14,898 nucleotides of DNA from an uncultured Nitrosomonadales bacterium (GTDB lineage Bacteria > Pseudomonadota > Gammaproteobacteria > Burkholderiales > Methylophilaceae): positions 1 to 14,898 of the forward strand of contig CAMLMA010000033.1 in NCBI GenBank assembly GCA_946481065.1. The letters run 5' to 3'. This document shows, piece by piece, positions 7,813 to 14,898 of the stretch (within the stretch, counting starts at the first letter, position 1; the number at the start of each line of letters is the position of its first letter). A model generated the notes under the pieces. It searched no databases. It had not been told where the DNA came from and saw nothing but the letters and a program-made list of their open reading frames with translations. A program made the position numbers and the translations under genes.

Positions 7813-8151
7813 TCAGGTTTTAGGTAAAGTATTGCCGCCGCCGAATACGTGAACATGGAGGTGGAACACCTCTTGCCCGCCTTCACGGCCGGTATTGATC
7901 ATGGTGCGGAAGCCCTTCAGCCCCTGCTTCTCCGCCAGCTTCGGCGCCAACAACAATATCTGGCCCAGCACCTCTTTGTGCTCAGGACCACAATCACTCA
8001 AGCCAGCCACATGCTGCTTGGGAACGATCATGAAATGTACGGGTGCGATCGGCCGGATGTCATGGAAAGCGATCAACGTTTCGTCCTCGTACACCTTGTT
8101 CGAGGGGATGTCACCTTTGACAATCTTACAGAAGATACAATCATCAGCCAT
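7813..8151 (-). CDS. hinT: HinT-type histidine-triad nucleotide-binding protein
   Basis: This 112-residue HIT-family protein is a purine nucleoside phosphoramidase by homology. The triad [10 protein letters not shown] (H97, H99, H101) and the N-terminal [13 protein letters not shown] block are both present. It sits three bases after hisE in the same direction. The hisE-hinT-tatABC order is common in Beta/Gammaproteobacteria, but no direct role in histidine synthesis is established. Confidence 0.96.
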   Translation of the reverse strand: MADDCIFCKIVKGDIPSNKVYEDETLIAFHDIRPIAPVHFMIVPKQHVAGLSDCGPEHKEVLGQILLLAPKLAEKQGLKGFRTMINTGREGGQEVFHLHVHVFGGGNTLPKT

Positions 8152-8154
8152 GCG

Positions 8155-8472
8155 CTACTCCTTGCGACTCGCTTTTTCGTCGAGGCCGGACAAGCCTTCG
8201 CGACGTGCCAGCTCTTTGAGTACATCTTCTGGGCCCAAGCCTGCCTTGGCAAGCATCACCAGTGTATGGAACCAGAGATCAGCCGTCTCATAGATGATCT
8301 GCTCGCGATCGCCATCCTTGGCAGCGATAATGGTTTCAGCGGCTTCCTCGCCCACCTTTTTCAGGATGCTGTCCATACCCTTTGCGTACAACTTCGCCAC
8401 ATACGAAGACTGTGGGTCCGCAGACTTGCGCTGCTCCAGCAGCTCGGCCAGACGATTCAGAACGTCATTCAT
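8155..8472 (-). CDS. hisE: HisE, phosphoribosyl-ATP pyrophosphohydrolase
   Basis: HisE removes pyrophosphate from phosphoribosyl-ATP, step two of histidine biosynthesis. The 105-residue, mostly helical protein carries the MazG-like metal-binding motif [15 protein letters not shown] (about 41-55) followed by [14 protein letters not shown]. Its start overlaps the hisI stop by eight bases. HisE and HisI are separate here rather than fused as in enteric bacteria. Confidence 0.97.
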   Translation of the reverse strand: MNDVLNRLAELLEQRKSADPQSSYVAKLYAKGMDSILKKVGEEAAETIIAAKDGDREQIIYETADLWFHTLVMLAKAGLGPEDVLKELARREGLSGLDEKASRKE

Positions 8473-8869
8473 GATGATAGATCTCTTTCGGGTCCTTGAT
8501 CACAGGCTGGTCAGTGACCCATTCGCCCTGGTCAAGTTTCTGGAAGAAACAACTCTGGCGGCCGGTATGGCAAGCGATACCGCCAACCTGTTCGACACTC
8601 AATAAGACCACATCCTCGTCACAATCCAGACGGATCTCGCGCACTTGCTGCACATGGCCGGACGCCTCGCCCTTATGCCATAACCTGTGGCGTGACCGGG
8701 ACCAGTAGACCGCCGTACCGGTGTCAGCCGTGAGCTTGAGCGCTTCACGATTCATCCAGGCGAACATCAGCACCTTGCCGCTGCCGTGTTCCTGTGCGAT
8801 GACCGGTACCAGGCCGTCTGCTGACCATTGGATCTTATCCAGCCAAACCGTGGCATCGTTTGTACTCAT
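8465..8869 (-). CDS. hisI: HisI, phosphoribosyl-AMP cyclohydrolase
   Basis: HisI opens the adenine ring of phosphoribosyl-AMP, step three of the pathway. The 134-residue protein has the metal-site motif DCDEDVV (82-88) and the zinc-binding CHTGRQSC block (C100, C107), plus MNREAL and [12 protein letters not shown] in their usual places. Its ATG overlaps the hisF stop by four bases (ATGA), so translation is probably coupled. Confidence 0.97.
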   Translation of the reverse strand: MSTNDATVWLDKIQWSADGLVPVIAQEHGSGKVLMFAWMNREALKLTADTGTAVYWSRSRHRLWHKGEASGHVQQVREIRLDCDEDVVLLSVEQVGGIACHTGRQSCFFQKLDQGEWVTDQPVIKDPKEIYHHE

Positions 8870-9621
8870 AGCCTGACCTCGATCCCGTGATCCCGCATAT
8901 ATTCCTTGGCTTGTCGCACCGTAAATTCGCCATAATGGAAGATGCTGGCAGCCAGCACCGCGTCTGCGCCGCCTTCCTGCACACCTTCCACCAGATGCAG
9001 GAGGTTGCCGACACCGCCTGACGCGATGATCGGCACATCGACCGCATCACTGATCGCACGATTCAGCGGAAGATTGAACCCGATCCGGGTGCCGTCTCGA
9101 TCCATGCTCGTCACAAGCAACTCGCCTGCGCCGAGCGCGACCATCTTTTTTGCCCATTCGACCGCGTCGATGCCGGTCGCCTTGCGACCGCCGTGCGTGA
9201 ACACTTCCCAGTGGTCGCCGACTTGCTTGGCGTCGATCGCCACCACGATGCATTGCGAACCGAATCTTGCTGCCGCATCGGCTACCAGCTGGGGGTTAAG
9301 CACGGCAGAAGTATTGATGCTGACCTTGTCTGCGCCAGCGTTGAGCAAGCGACGCACATCCTCGACCTCGCGCACGCCACCGCCGACCGTCAAGGGAATG
9401 AAGACCTGCGATGCCACCTGTTCGATGATCCCCAGTAGCAGGCCGCGGTTGTCCGAACTGGCCGTGATATCGAGGAAAGTGATCTCATCCGCCCCCTGGT
9501 CATCATAGCGCTTGGCGATCTCGACCGGATCGCCCGCATCACGCAACTCGAGGAAATTGACACCTTTGACCACACGCCCATCGGTCACATCCAGACAGGG
9601 AATGATGCGTTTGGCTAACAT
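8866..9621 (-). CDS. hisF: HisF, cyclase subunit of imidazole glycerol phosphate synthase
   Basis: HisF takes ammonia made by HisH and forms imidazole glycerol phosphate, releasing AICAR. The 251-residue barrel has the catalytic aspartates at D11 ([12 protein letters not shown]) and D130 (AIDAKQVG), and phosphate-binding TVGGGVR and ASGGVGN loops. AAAGG lies about ten bases before the ATG inside a small possible hairpin. It is separated from hisA by 117 bases, the largest gap in an otherwise tightly packed block. Confidence 0.98.
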   Translation of the reverse strand: MLAKRIIPCLDVTDGRVVKGVNFLELRDAGDPVEIAKRYDDQGADEITFLDITASSDNRGLLLGIIEQVASQVFIPLTVGGGVREVEDVRRLLNAGADKVSINTSAVLNPQLVADAAARFGSQCIVVAIDAKQVGDHWEVFTHGGRKATGIDAVEWAKKMVALGAGELLVTSMDRDGTRIGFNLPLNRAISDAVDVPIIASGGVGNLLHLVEGVQEGGADAVLAASIFHYGEFTVRQAKEYMRDHGIEVRL

Positions 9622-9629
9622 TCAGTCAC

Positions 9630-9648
9630 GGCCTTTCGAGGACAGGCC
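9630..9648 (-). other. Small hairpin over the hisF ribosome binding region
   Basis: GGCCT (9644-9648 on the minus strand) can pair with AGGCC (9630-9634) across a nine-base loop. The AGG of the hisF Shine-Dalgarno sequence (9632-9637) is partly inside the stem. Five pairs is short, so this may be chance. The rest of the 9622-9738 gap shows no clear promoter, terminator or small gene. Confidence 0.3.
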
Positions 9649-9738
9649 ATGGTGAGCTGGAAAAACCATTCCTTGCATCGACCCGCAACATGGCCCTGAT
9701 CGCAGCGCGGCGCATCATCGGCACGGGACAAGCAGCGC

Positions 9739-10479
9739 TCAGGGATTGAGTTCATCAGCGAGTTTCTGCGCAGCAGAAAAATCCAGCGTGCCTTCGTAGA
9801 TGGCGCGGCCAGTGATGGCGCCGATGACACCTTCCTGCTCGACGGCGCACAAACGCTTGACGTCATCCAGGTTGGTGATGCCGCCACTGGCGATGACAGG
9901 GATGGTGAGCGCCTGTGCCAGCGCCACCGTCGCTTCGATGTTGACGCCCGTGAGCATGCCATCGCGGCCGATGTCGGTATAGACCACGGCTTCCACACCG
10001 TAATCTTCGAACTTCTTGGCAAGGTCGATGACGTCATGTCCGGTCAATTTCGACCAGCCGTCAACCGCCACCTTGCCGTCCTTGGCATCGAGCCCGACCA
10101 TGATCTGACCCGGGAACGCGTAGCAGGCTTCGTGCAGGAATCCGGGGCTTTTCACCGCAGCAGTGCCGATGATGACATAGCTGATACCGTCATCGAGGTA
10201 ACGCTCGATGGTTTCGAGGTCTCGGATACCGCCGCCAAGCTGAATCGGGATATCACCACCTACCGCATCGACGATGGCCTTGATGGCGCCTTCGTTGACG
10301 GGCTTGCCGGCGAATGCACCGTTCAGGTCGACGAGATGCAAGCGCTTGCCACCCTGATCCACCCAATGGCGCGCCATGGCGCCCGGGTCCTCGGAGAACA
10401 CCGTAGCGTCTTCCATAAGTCCTTGTTTGAGTCGAACGCAGTGTCCGTCCTTGAGATCGATGGCAGGGATAATCAGCAT
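9739..10479 (-). CDS. hisA: HisA, ProFAR isomerase
   Basis: HisA performs the Amadori rearrangement of ProFAR to PRFAR, the step before HisFH. The 246-residue barrel shows the catalytic pair at D8 ([12 protein letters not shown]) and D131 ([14 protein letters not shown]), plus the second-half [12 protein letters not shown] and ASGGI phosphate loop. Together with hisF it reflects the half-barrel repeat typical of these enzymes. The hisH stop lies 38 bases upstream. Confidence 0.98.
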   Translation of the reverse strand: MLIIPAIDLKDGHCVRLKQGLMEDATVFSEDPGAMARHWVDQGGKRLHLVDLNGAFAGKPVNEGAIKAIVDAVGGDIPIQLGGGIRDLETIERYLDDGISYVIIGTAAVKSPGFLHEACYAFPGQIMVGLDAKDGKVAVDGWSKLTGHDVIDLAKKFEDYGVEAVVYTDIGRDGMLTGVNIEATVALAQALTIPVIASGGITNLDDVKRLCAVEQEGVIGAITGRAIYEGTLDFSAAQKLADELNP

Positions 10480-10517
10480 GATATTTTTTGTAGGTTAGTT
10501 AAGCGTGACACTGGTAC

Positions 10518-11156
10518 TCAGGGCGTCCATCGCACGAAGTTCGACAGGAGTTGCAGGCCGGCAACATGACTCTTTTCCGGATGGAACTGCACAGCAAAAA
10601 TATTATCCTGCGCCACTGCACAGGTAAAGCGCTTGGGGTACTCGGTGTAACCGGCCTCAATGGCCAGGTCTGCCGGCACCACATGATAACTATGCACATA
10701 ATAGAAACGCGCACCGTCCTCGATATCCTGCCAGAGCGGATGCGGTCGGGTCTGGTAGACCTCGTTCCAACCCATGTGCGGCACCTTGAGCTTGGCGCCC
10801 GCCGCATCATGCATATCCTGGGCGACGAACCGAACCACGCGGCCGGGCAGGATACCCAGTCCATCCGCATCGCCTTCTTCGCTGTGCTCGAATAGCAATT
10901 GCAATCCGATGCAGATACCGAGGAAGGGCTTACTGGCAGAAGCGTCGATCACGGCCTGACGCAGGCCGCGGGCATCCAGTTCCCGCATGCAATCCGGCAT
11001 GGCGCCCTGGCCCGGGAAAACCACCCGCGCGGCAGCGGCGATCTGCTTCGGATCGCTGGTCACGAGCACGGATTTATCGGGAGCGACATGCTCCAGCGCC
11101 TTGGACACGGAACGCAGATTGCCCATGCCGTAATCAACTACTGCGATATCTATCAT
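10518..11156 (-). CDS. hisH: HisH, glutamine amidotransferase subunit of imidazole glycerol phosphate synthase
   Basis: HisH hydrolyses glutamine and channels ammonia to HisF. The 212-residue class I amidotransferase has the full triad: nucleophile C82 in GICIGLQLL, and H192 and E194 in QFHPEKSH. DYGMGNLRSV near the N-terminus is also typical. It begins 23 bases after hisB. Confidence 0.97.
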   Translation of the reverse strand: MIDIAVVDYGMGNLRSVSKALEHVAPDKSVLVTSDPKQIAAAARVVFPGQGAMPDCMRELDARGLRQAVIDASASKPFLGICIGLQLLFEHSEEGDADGLGILPGRVVRFVAQDMHDAAGAKLKVPHMGWNEVYQTRPHPLWQDIEDGARFYYVHSYHVVPADLAIEAGYTEYPKRFTCAVAQDNIFAVQFHPEKSHVAGLQLLSNFVRWTP

Positions 11157-11179
11157 GAGCTGTCAGGAAACCGAGAAGA

Positions 11180-11767
11180 CTATAGCGAACCCTTGGTCGA
11201 AGGCATGATGCCGGCCATGCGCGGGTCGATTTCGACCGCGACGCGCAGCGCGCGACCAAAGGCCTTGAAGATCGTCTCAGCCTGATGGTGGGCGTTATCG
11301 CCACGCAGGTTATCGATGTGCAAAGTCACCAAGGCGTGATTGACGAAGCCCTGGAAGAATTCATGAATGAGATCGACGTCAAAGTCACCGATCCGCGCCC
11401 GACTGAATTCGACGCCGAACTCCAGGCCCGGACGTCCGGAGATATCCAGTACGACGCGCGACAAGGCCTCGTCGAGCGGCACGTAGGCATGACCATAGCG
11501 GCGCAGGCCCTTCTTGTCGCCAAGCGCCTTGGTGAAGGCCTGCCCCAGCGTGATGCCGATATCCTCTACCGTGTGGTGCGCATCGATATGCAGATCGCCC
11601 TTGGCTTCGACGTTGATATCCATCATGCCGTGGCGGGCGATCTGGTCGAGCATGTGGTCGAGAAAGCCAAGGCCACTGGAAAGGTTGGATACGCCCGTGC
11701 CATCCAGATTGATGGAGACGGCGATTTGAGTTTCCAGGGTGTTACGGCTGACTTCGGCGGTACGCAT
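11180..11767 (-). CDS. hisB: HisB, imidazoleglycerol-phosphate dehydratase (monofunctional)
   Basis: HisB dehydrates imidazole glycerol phosphate to imidazole acetol phosphate. The 195-residue protein is the dehydratase alone, without the phosphatase domain found in enteric HisB, so histidinol-phosphate phosphatase must be encoded elsewhere. Metal-binding repeats are seen in [21 protein letters not shown] and [14 protein letters not shown]. The start [10 protein letters not shown] is family-typical, yet the AT-rich 37 bases upstream show no clear Shine-Dalgarno sequence. The hps terminator ends directly in front of it. Confidence 0.97.
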   Translation of the reverse strand: MRTAEVSRNTLETQIAVSINLDGTGVSNLSSGLGFLDHMLDQIARHGMMDINVEAKGDLHIDAHHTVEDIGITLGQAFTKALGDKKGLRRYGHAYVPLDEALSRVVLDISGRPGLEFGVEFSRARIGDFDVDLIHEFFQGFVNHALVTLHIDNLRGDNAHHQAETIFKAFGRALRVAVEIDPRMAGIMPSTKGSL

Positions 11768-11804
11768 AATTTTAATTTTACTACTAATTGATTGAACAAA
11801 CTAA

Positions 11805-11840
11805 AACCGCCGCAAAACTTTTGATCGTCTTGCGGCGGTT
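11805..11840 (-). terminator. Rho-independent terminator of hps
   Basis: On the minus strand, AACCGCCGCAA (11830-11840) pairs perfectly with TTGCGGCGGTT (11805-11815) around a 14-base loop, and TTTTAGTTTG follows the stem. It starts 23 bases after the hps stop. There is no T-run on the plus strand, so it acts in one direction. It separates hps from hisB. Confidence 0.9.
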
Positions 11841-11863
11841 CGAAGGTAAGACAGGTACGCGAT

Positions 11864-12544
11864 TTAGCTGAACAGCTTCTTCAGCCAACCGAACAGACCA
11901 CCACCAGTGCTGCCACCACGAGCCAGCGAGGTGATTTCAGCAGCAGCAGCAGCTGGGTCAGCAGCACCGTAGATGGCAGCGCCAGCAACGATGATATCTG
12001 CACCCGCGTCGCGCACTTGACCAACGGTTGCCGGCTTCACGCCACCTGCAACGGAGACCTTGAGACCAGTGTTCAGGCCGGTGATCAGGCCGAGGTCGGC
12101 GAATGGGGTTTGACCAGCAGCTTGTTGGTCCAGACCGGTGTGCACGCCGATGATGTGTGCGCCCAGCTTGGCCACTTCCTTGGTACGGGCAGCCTTGTCG
12201 CTGACGTTGATCAGGTCGACTTGTGCTTCCTTGCCGTACTTGTTGGCGACATCGACCACACCCTTGATGGTGCCCAGGTCAGCGGTGCCCAGAACGGTAC
12301 AGATGTCAGCACCGGCCTTGTAGAAAGGCTCAGCTTCGTAGTAACCAGCGTCCATGGTCTTCAGGTCGACCAGGATCTTGTTCTTAGGGAACTTGGCGCG
12401 CAGCGTCTTCAGCAGTTCGATACCATTGTGCTTGATGCATGGGGTACCGATTTCCAGGATGTCCACGTGTGGCGCAACTTTCTCAGCCAGGGCTACGGTT
12501 GCGTCGAAATCCAGCGAATCTAATGCCATTTGGGTTTGTGCCAC
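11864..12544 (-). CDS. hps: 3-hexulose-6-phosphate synthase with an amphipathic C-terminal tail
   Basis: HPS fixes formaldehyde onto ribulose 5-phosphate, the entry step of the ribulose monophosphate cycle in the cytoplasm. The 226-residue barrel belongs to the orotidine-phosphate decarboxylase suprafamily. It shows the signature DLKTMDAG (D60, K62, D65), LEIGTPCIKHNG (30-41), GVHTGLDQQAAGQTPF (133-148) and the phosphate loop SVAGGVK (164-170). The GTG at 12544 is chosen over an in-frame TTG at 12562 because GGAGGAAG sits just upstream and the product then begins MAQTQMALDS. After the barrel, about residues 209-216 form a Gly/Ser/Thr linker and 217-226 (LFGWLKKLFS) a predicted amphipathic helix. 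The gene has its own promoter region and terminator. No hexulose-phosphate isomerase gene is adjacent. Also known as hxlA or rmpA. Confidence 0.96.
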   Translation of the reverse strand: MAQTQMALDSLDFDATVALAEKVAPHVDILEIGTPCIKHNGIELLKTLRAKFPKNKILVDLKTMDAGYYEAEPFYKAGADICTVLGTADLGTIKGVVDVANKYGKEAQVDLINVSDKAARTKEVAKLGAHIIGVHTGLDQQAAGQTPFADLGLITGLNTGLKVSVAGGVKPATVGQVRDAGADIIVAGAAIYGAADPAAAAAEITSLARGGSTGGGLFGWLKKLFS

Positions 12545-12548
12545 GATA

Positions 12549-12556
12549 CTTCCTCC
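12549..12556 (-). promoter_or_regulatory. Ribosome binding site that fixes the hps GTG start
   Basis: GGAGGAAG on the minus strand lies four bases before GTG at 12544, with the GGAGG core seven bases away. It is the strongest Shine-Dalgarno match I noticed in the window, and it rules out the in-frame TTG at 12562, which lies upstream of it. Confidence 0.85.
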
Positions 12557-12563
12557 ACTCAAT

Positions 12564-12606
12564 TGGTTACAAGGTTATGAGGTTATGCTGTAAATAACCG
12601 CGTTAT
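12564..12606. repeat. GGTTAT repeat cluster at the hps promoter and leader
   Basis: On the plus strand three octamers lie head to tail: TGGTTACA (12564-12571), AGGTTATG (12572-12579) and AGGTTATG (12580-12587). The last forms an inverted repeat with ATAACC (12594-12599), GGTTAT-N7-ATAACC. A second inverted repeat, ATAAC-CGC-GTTAT (12594-12606), overlaps the putative -10 and start site. The pattern could be operator DNA, a leader hairpin, or both. Confidence 0.6.
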
Positions 12607-12633
12607 CATACATTTTTTCTGCATTTTAGTGGA
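12605..12633 (-). promoter_or_regulatory. Candidate hps promoter
   Basis: TATGAT (12605-12610, minus strand) is a one-mismatch -10 element. Seventeen bases upstream is TCCACT (12628-12633), a poor -35 match, and an A-rich stretch lies further upstream. Transcription would start near 12598 and give a leader of about 54 bases. A weak -35 suggests an activator or another sigma preference, but this is inference. Confidence 0.45.
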
Positions 12634-12704
12634 AGTTGGTTTTTACTTTCAGCCGCTTGCTTCCATCATGCCGGCACTTTACTGCTTTTGACTGCATTAA
12701 ACAA

Positions 12705-13775
12705 TCAGTCAGTCGACTGCAGGATCGCCCGTAGGGCCTGGGTCAGCAGCTGGCACTGGGCATCCGTACCGATCGTGATACGCAGGAACGGCGCGATGCG
12801 TGCCGGATAGCGGAAATGGCGAATGATGATATTGCGCTCGCGCAACTTGGCCGCGAGATCAGCACCGTCACGCTGCGGATGCCGGGCAAAGATGAAATTG
12901 GCGGCTGAAGGCAGCACGTCGAAACCCAGGGATTCAAGATCCGCCACCAGGCCTTCACGTGAAGCCATGACCTTACGGCACGTCTCTTCGAAGTAGGCCC
13001 GATCCCGCATGGCTGCGGTCGCGCCGGCCAGGGCGAAGCGATCCAGCGGGTAGGAATTGAAACTATCCTTGACTCTGACCAGCGCCTCGATGAGTTCGGG
13101 ATGGCCAATGGCATATCCGACACGCAGACCCGCCAGCGAGCGGGCCTTGGACAAGGTGTGCGTCACTAGCAACTGCGGATAGCGTTGCACAAGACTGACG
13201 GCTGATTCCGCGCCGAAATCGACATAGGCTTCGTCGACGACGACGACTGTGTCGCGATTGGCCTGCAGCAACCGCTCGATCTCGGTCAGCGCCAGCGGGC
13301 ATCCCGTGGGGGCATTGGGGTTGGGGAAGATGATGCCGCCGTTAGGGCGTAGATAGTCGTCGATACGGATCTGAAAATCCTGGGTCAGCGGGACCGTCAG
13401 GTAATCGATCCCATACAGTCCGGCATATACCGGGTAGAAACTATAGGTGATGTCCGGGAACAGCAGCGGCGCGTCATGCTTCAGCAGCGCCATAAACACA
13501 TGCGCCAGCACTTCGTCCGACCCATTGCCGACAAATACCTGCTGTGGCTGCAAACCATGAAAGTCAGCGATAGCTGCGCGCAGCTGATCCGCATTCGGGT
13601 CAGGGTACAGACGCAGGCTGTCACCGACCTGCTCGCGCAAGGCCTCCAGCACCTTGGGGCTTGGGCCGTAGGGATTCTCGTTGGTGTTGAGCTTGACCAG
13701 GTTGTCGAGCTTCGGCTGCTCACCCGGCACATAAGGCGTCAGCTGATGAACGACCGGGCTCCAGAATTTACTCAT
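12705..13775 (-). CDS. hisC: HisC, histidinol-phosphate aminotransferase
   Basis: HisC transaminates imidazole acetol phosphate with glutamate. The 356-residue class I/II PLP enzyme has the pyridoxal lysine K210 in [20 protein letters not shown]. It also has NPNAPTG (153-159), DEAYVDFG (181-188) and the N-terminal [12 protein letters not shown]. The ATG at 13775 is chosen over an in-frame start at 13808, because the extra eleven residues are read from the adjoining repeat element and are not part of the family. Upstream, GGTGGA lies about five bases before the ATG. No terminator is visible between hisC and hps. Confidence 0.97.
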   Translation of the reverse strand: MSKFWSPVVHQLTPYVPGEQPKLDNLVKLNTNENPYGPSPKVLEALREQVGDSLRLYPDPNADQLRAAIADFHGLQPQQVFVGNGSDEVLAHVFMALLKHDAPLLFPDITYSFYPVYAGLYGIDYLTVPLTQDFQIRIDDYLRPNGGIIFPNPNAPTGCPLALTEIERLLQANRDTVVVVDEAYVDFGAESAVSLVQRYPQLLVTHTLSKARSLAGLRVGYAIGHPELIEALVRVKDSFNSYPLDRFALAGATAAMRDRAYFEETCRKVMASREGLVADLESLGFDVLPSAANFIFARHPQRDGADLAAKLRERNIIIRHFRYPARIAPFLRITIGTDAQCQLLTQALRAILQSTD

Positions 13776-13784
13776 TGCGATCCA

Positions 13785-13876
13785 CCACGGATGAACACGA
13801 ATAAACACAGATCGCGCCGCTCCTGGCGCACAAACATGGAAGATGATTCATATCCGTGTGCATCTGTGTCTGTCTG
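13785..13876. repeat. Imperfect inverted-repeat element between hisD and hisC
   Basis: The left arm (13785-13812) contains CGGATGAACACGAATAAACA, and the right arm (13852-13876) read on the minus strand contains CACAGATGCACACGGAT. Aligned over 19 bases they match at 13. A perfect GCGCC/GGCGC hairpin (13814-13829) lies between them. The arms are built of ACAC-GAT words at about ten to twelve base spacing. This resembles dispersed 'GGATGAACACGGATAAACAC' repeats that I recall from proteobacterial genomes; copy number here cannot be checked from one window. It fills nearly the whole 109-base gap. Confidence 0.65.
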
Positions 13877-13884
13877 TCGTTATG

Positions 13885-14898
13885 TCAGTCTTTTAAGCGA
13901 TACTCGGCAGAGCGTGCGTGGGCTTGCAACCCTTCACCGTATGCCAGAGTAGCAGCGACCTTGCCCAGCTTCTGTGCGCCATCGGCCGAGACCATGATCA
14001 GGCTGGAGCGCTTCTGGAAATCATAGACGCCCAGTGGCGACGAGAACCGCGCCGTACGCGAAGTCGGCAATACATGGTTCGGGCCGGCGCAGTAATCTCC
14101 CAGCGACTCACAGGTATCGCGCCCCATGAAGATGGCCCCCGCATGCTTGATCTTCTTGCTGAAGGCGAGCGGTTCATCGACCGACAACTCGAGATGTTCC
14201 GGCGCGATGTAGTTGGAGATCTTCGCCGCCTCTTCCAGATCGCGCACCTGGATCAGCGCACCTCGACTTTCCAGTGAAGTGCGGATGATGTCCTTGCGCG
14301 GCATCTCTTCCACCTGACGGTCAATGCTGGCTTTGACTTGATCGAGGAAAGCCGCGTCCGGGGACAACAGGATAGCTTGCGCCAGTTCATCGTGCTCGGC
14401 TTGCGAGAACAGGTCCATGGCGATCCAGTCGGGGTTGGTCTTGCCATCGCAGATGACCAGGATCTCGGACGGCCCGGCCACCATGTCGATACCAACCACA
14501 CCAAACACACGGCGCTTGGCTGCCGCAACATAAGCGTTACCCGGTCCGACGATCTTGTCCACCTGCGGCACGGTCTGCGTGCCATATGCCAGCGCGCCAA
14601 CAGCCTGGGCACCACCGATGCAGAATACACGATCGACACCACAGACCGCAGCGGCGGCCAGCACCAGCGCATTCTTCTCGCCGCCTGGCGTCGGCACGAC
14701 CATGATGAGCTCCTGCACACCCGCGACCTTGGCCGGGATGGCGTTCATGAGCACTGAAGACGGATAAGCGGCCTTGCCGCCCGGCACGTAGAGACCAACG
14801 CGGTCGAGCGAGGTGACTTGCTGGCCAAGCAAGGTGCCGTCGTCTTCGGTATAGGTCCAGGACGACATGAGCTGCTTCTCGTGATAGCTGCGCACGCG
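13885..14898 (-). CDS. hisD: HisD, histidinol dehydrogenase (N-terminus outside window)
   Basis: HisD oxidises histidinol to histidine in two NAD-dependent steps, the end of the pathway. The visible 337 residues run from just before [15 protein letters not shown] to the stop, so about the first hundred residues lie beyond the window edge. Conserved blocks include [42 protein letters not shown], the metal and substrate region [18 protein letters not shown], and [16 protein letters not shown]. It precedes hisC across the repeat element. Confidence 0.97.
   Translation of the reverse strand, partial: RVRSYHEKQLMSSWTYTEDDGTLLGQQVTSLDRVGLYVPGGKAAYPSSVLMNAIPAKVAGVQELIMVVPTPGGEKNALVLAAAAVCGVDRVFCIGGAQAVGALAYGTQTVPQVDKIVGPGNAYVAAAKRRVFGVVGIDMVAGPSEILVICDGKTNPDWIAMDLFSQAEHDELAQAILLSPDAAFLDQVKASIDRQVEEMPRKDIIRTSLESRGALIQVRDLEEAAKISNYIAPEHLELSVDEPLAFSKKIKHAGAIFMGRDTCESLGDYCAGPNHVLPTSRTARFSSPLGVYDFQKRSSLIMVSADGAQKLGKVAATLAYGEGLQAHARSAEYRLKD

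Noticed and set aside
7075..7827. A 250-codon plus-strand open frame opposite tatB and tatA.
   Set aside because: It is antisense to real Tat genes, has no ribosome binding site or family motif, and its composition is mixed; it is a shadow frame.
9615..10037. A 140-codon minus-strand frame running from hisA across the hisA-hisF gap.
   Set aside because: It overlaps hisA in another frame for most of its length. The part in the gap has no independent start signal and the Ser/Arg-rich product looks non-coding.
12545..12562. A TTG start six codons upstream of the chosen hps start.
   Set aside because: The TTG lies upstream of the strong GGAGGAAG site, so that site can only serve the GTG at 12544. 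The added residues are encoded by the ribosome binding region itself.

Overview
The window is a compact stretch of chromosome, almost all of it coding on the minus strand, from a methylotrophic betaproteobacterium, most likely a member of the Methylophilaceae. The main evidence is a convincing 3-hexulose-6-phosphate synthase (hps, ribulose monophosphate cycle) together with gene orders typical of Beta/Gammaproteobacteria: tRNA-Thr/Tyr/Gly/Thr-tuf, petABC-sspAB, and hisBHAFIE-hinT-tatABC. Genus cannot be fixed from the sequence alone.

Layout from low to high coordinates; everything is on the minus strand unless stated. 1-55 is the first 18 codons of elongation factor Tu, cut by the window edge. 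126-573 holds four tRNA genes, read in the order Thr(UGU)-Tyr(GUA)-Gly(UCC)-Thr(GGU)-tuf. 604-1619 is sspA-sspB (stringent starvation protein A and the ClpXP adaptor). 1648-1682 is a strong terminator closing the petABC operon (1695-4316), which encodes the three catalytic subunits of the cytochrome bc1 complex. 4419-5165 is a Nif3/DUF34 protein. Divergent from it, 5317-6471 is the only plus-strand gene, a membrane-anchored DegS-type protease. 6478-11767 is a tightly packed block read hisB-hisH-hisA-hisF-hisI-hisE-hinT-tatA-tatB-tatC. 11805-12610 is hps with its own promoter region, ribosome binding site and terminator. 12705-13775 is hisC and 13885-14898 is a partial hisD, separated by a small inverted-repeat element.

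Functional threads: hisDC and hisBHAFIE together cover most of histidine biosynthesis (hisG and the histidinol-phosphate phosphatase are not in the window). TatABC exports folded proteins, and the Rieske subunit encoded 3 kb away carries a twin-arginine signal. HPS condenses formaldehyde with ribulose 5-phosphate and shares the ribulose-phosphate-binding barrel fold with HisA and HisF.

Most of the window is ordinary housekeeping DNA. The part that deserves attention is the hps island. It is a self-contained, apparently highly expressed unit wedged between hisC and hisB, with a cluster of GGTTAT-type repeats around its promoter. Its protein ends in a Gly/Ser/Thr linker followed by a ten-residue amphipathic, cationic segment that is not part of the catalytic barrel. 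No CRISPR array, transposase, phage gene or defence system is visible, and no gap between genes exceeds 300 bases.
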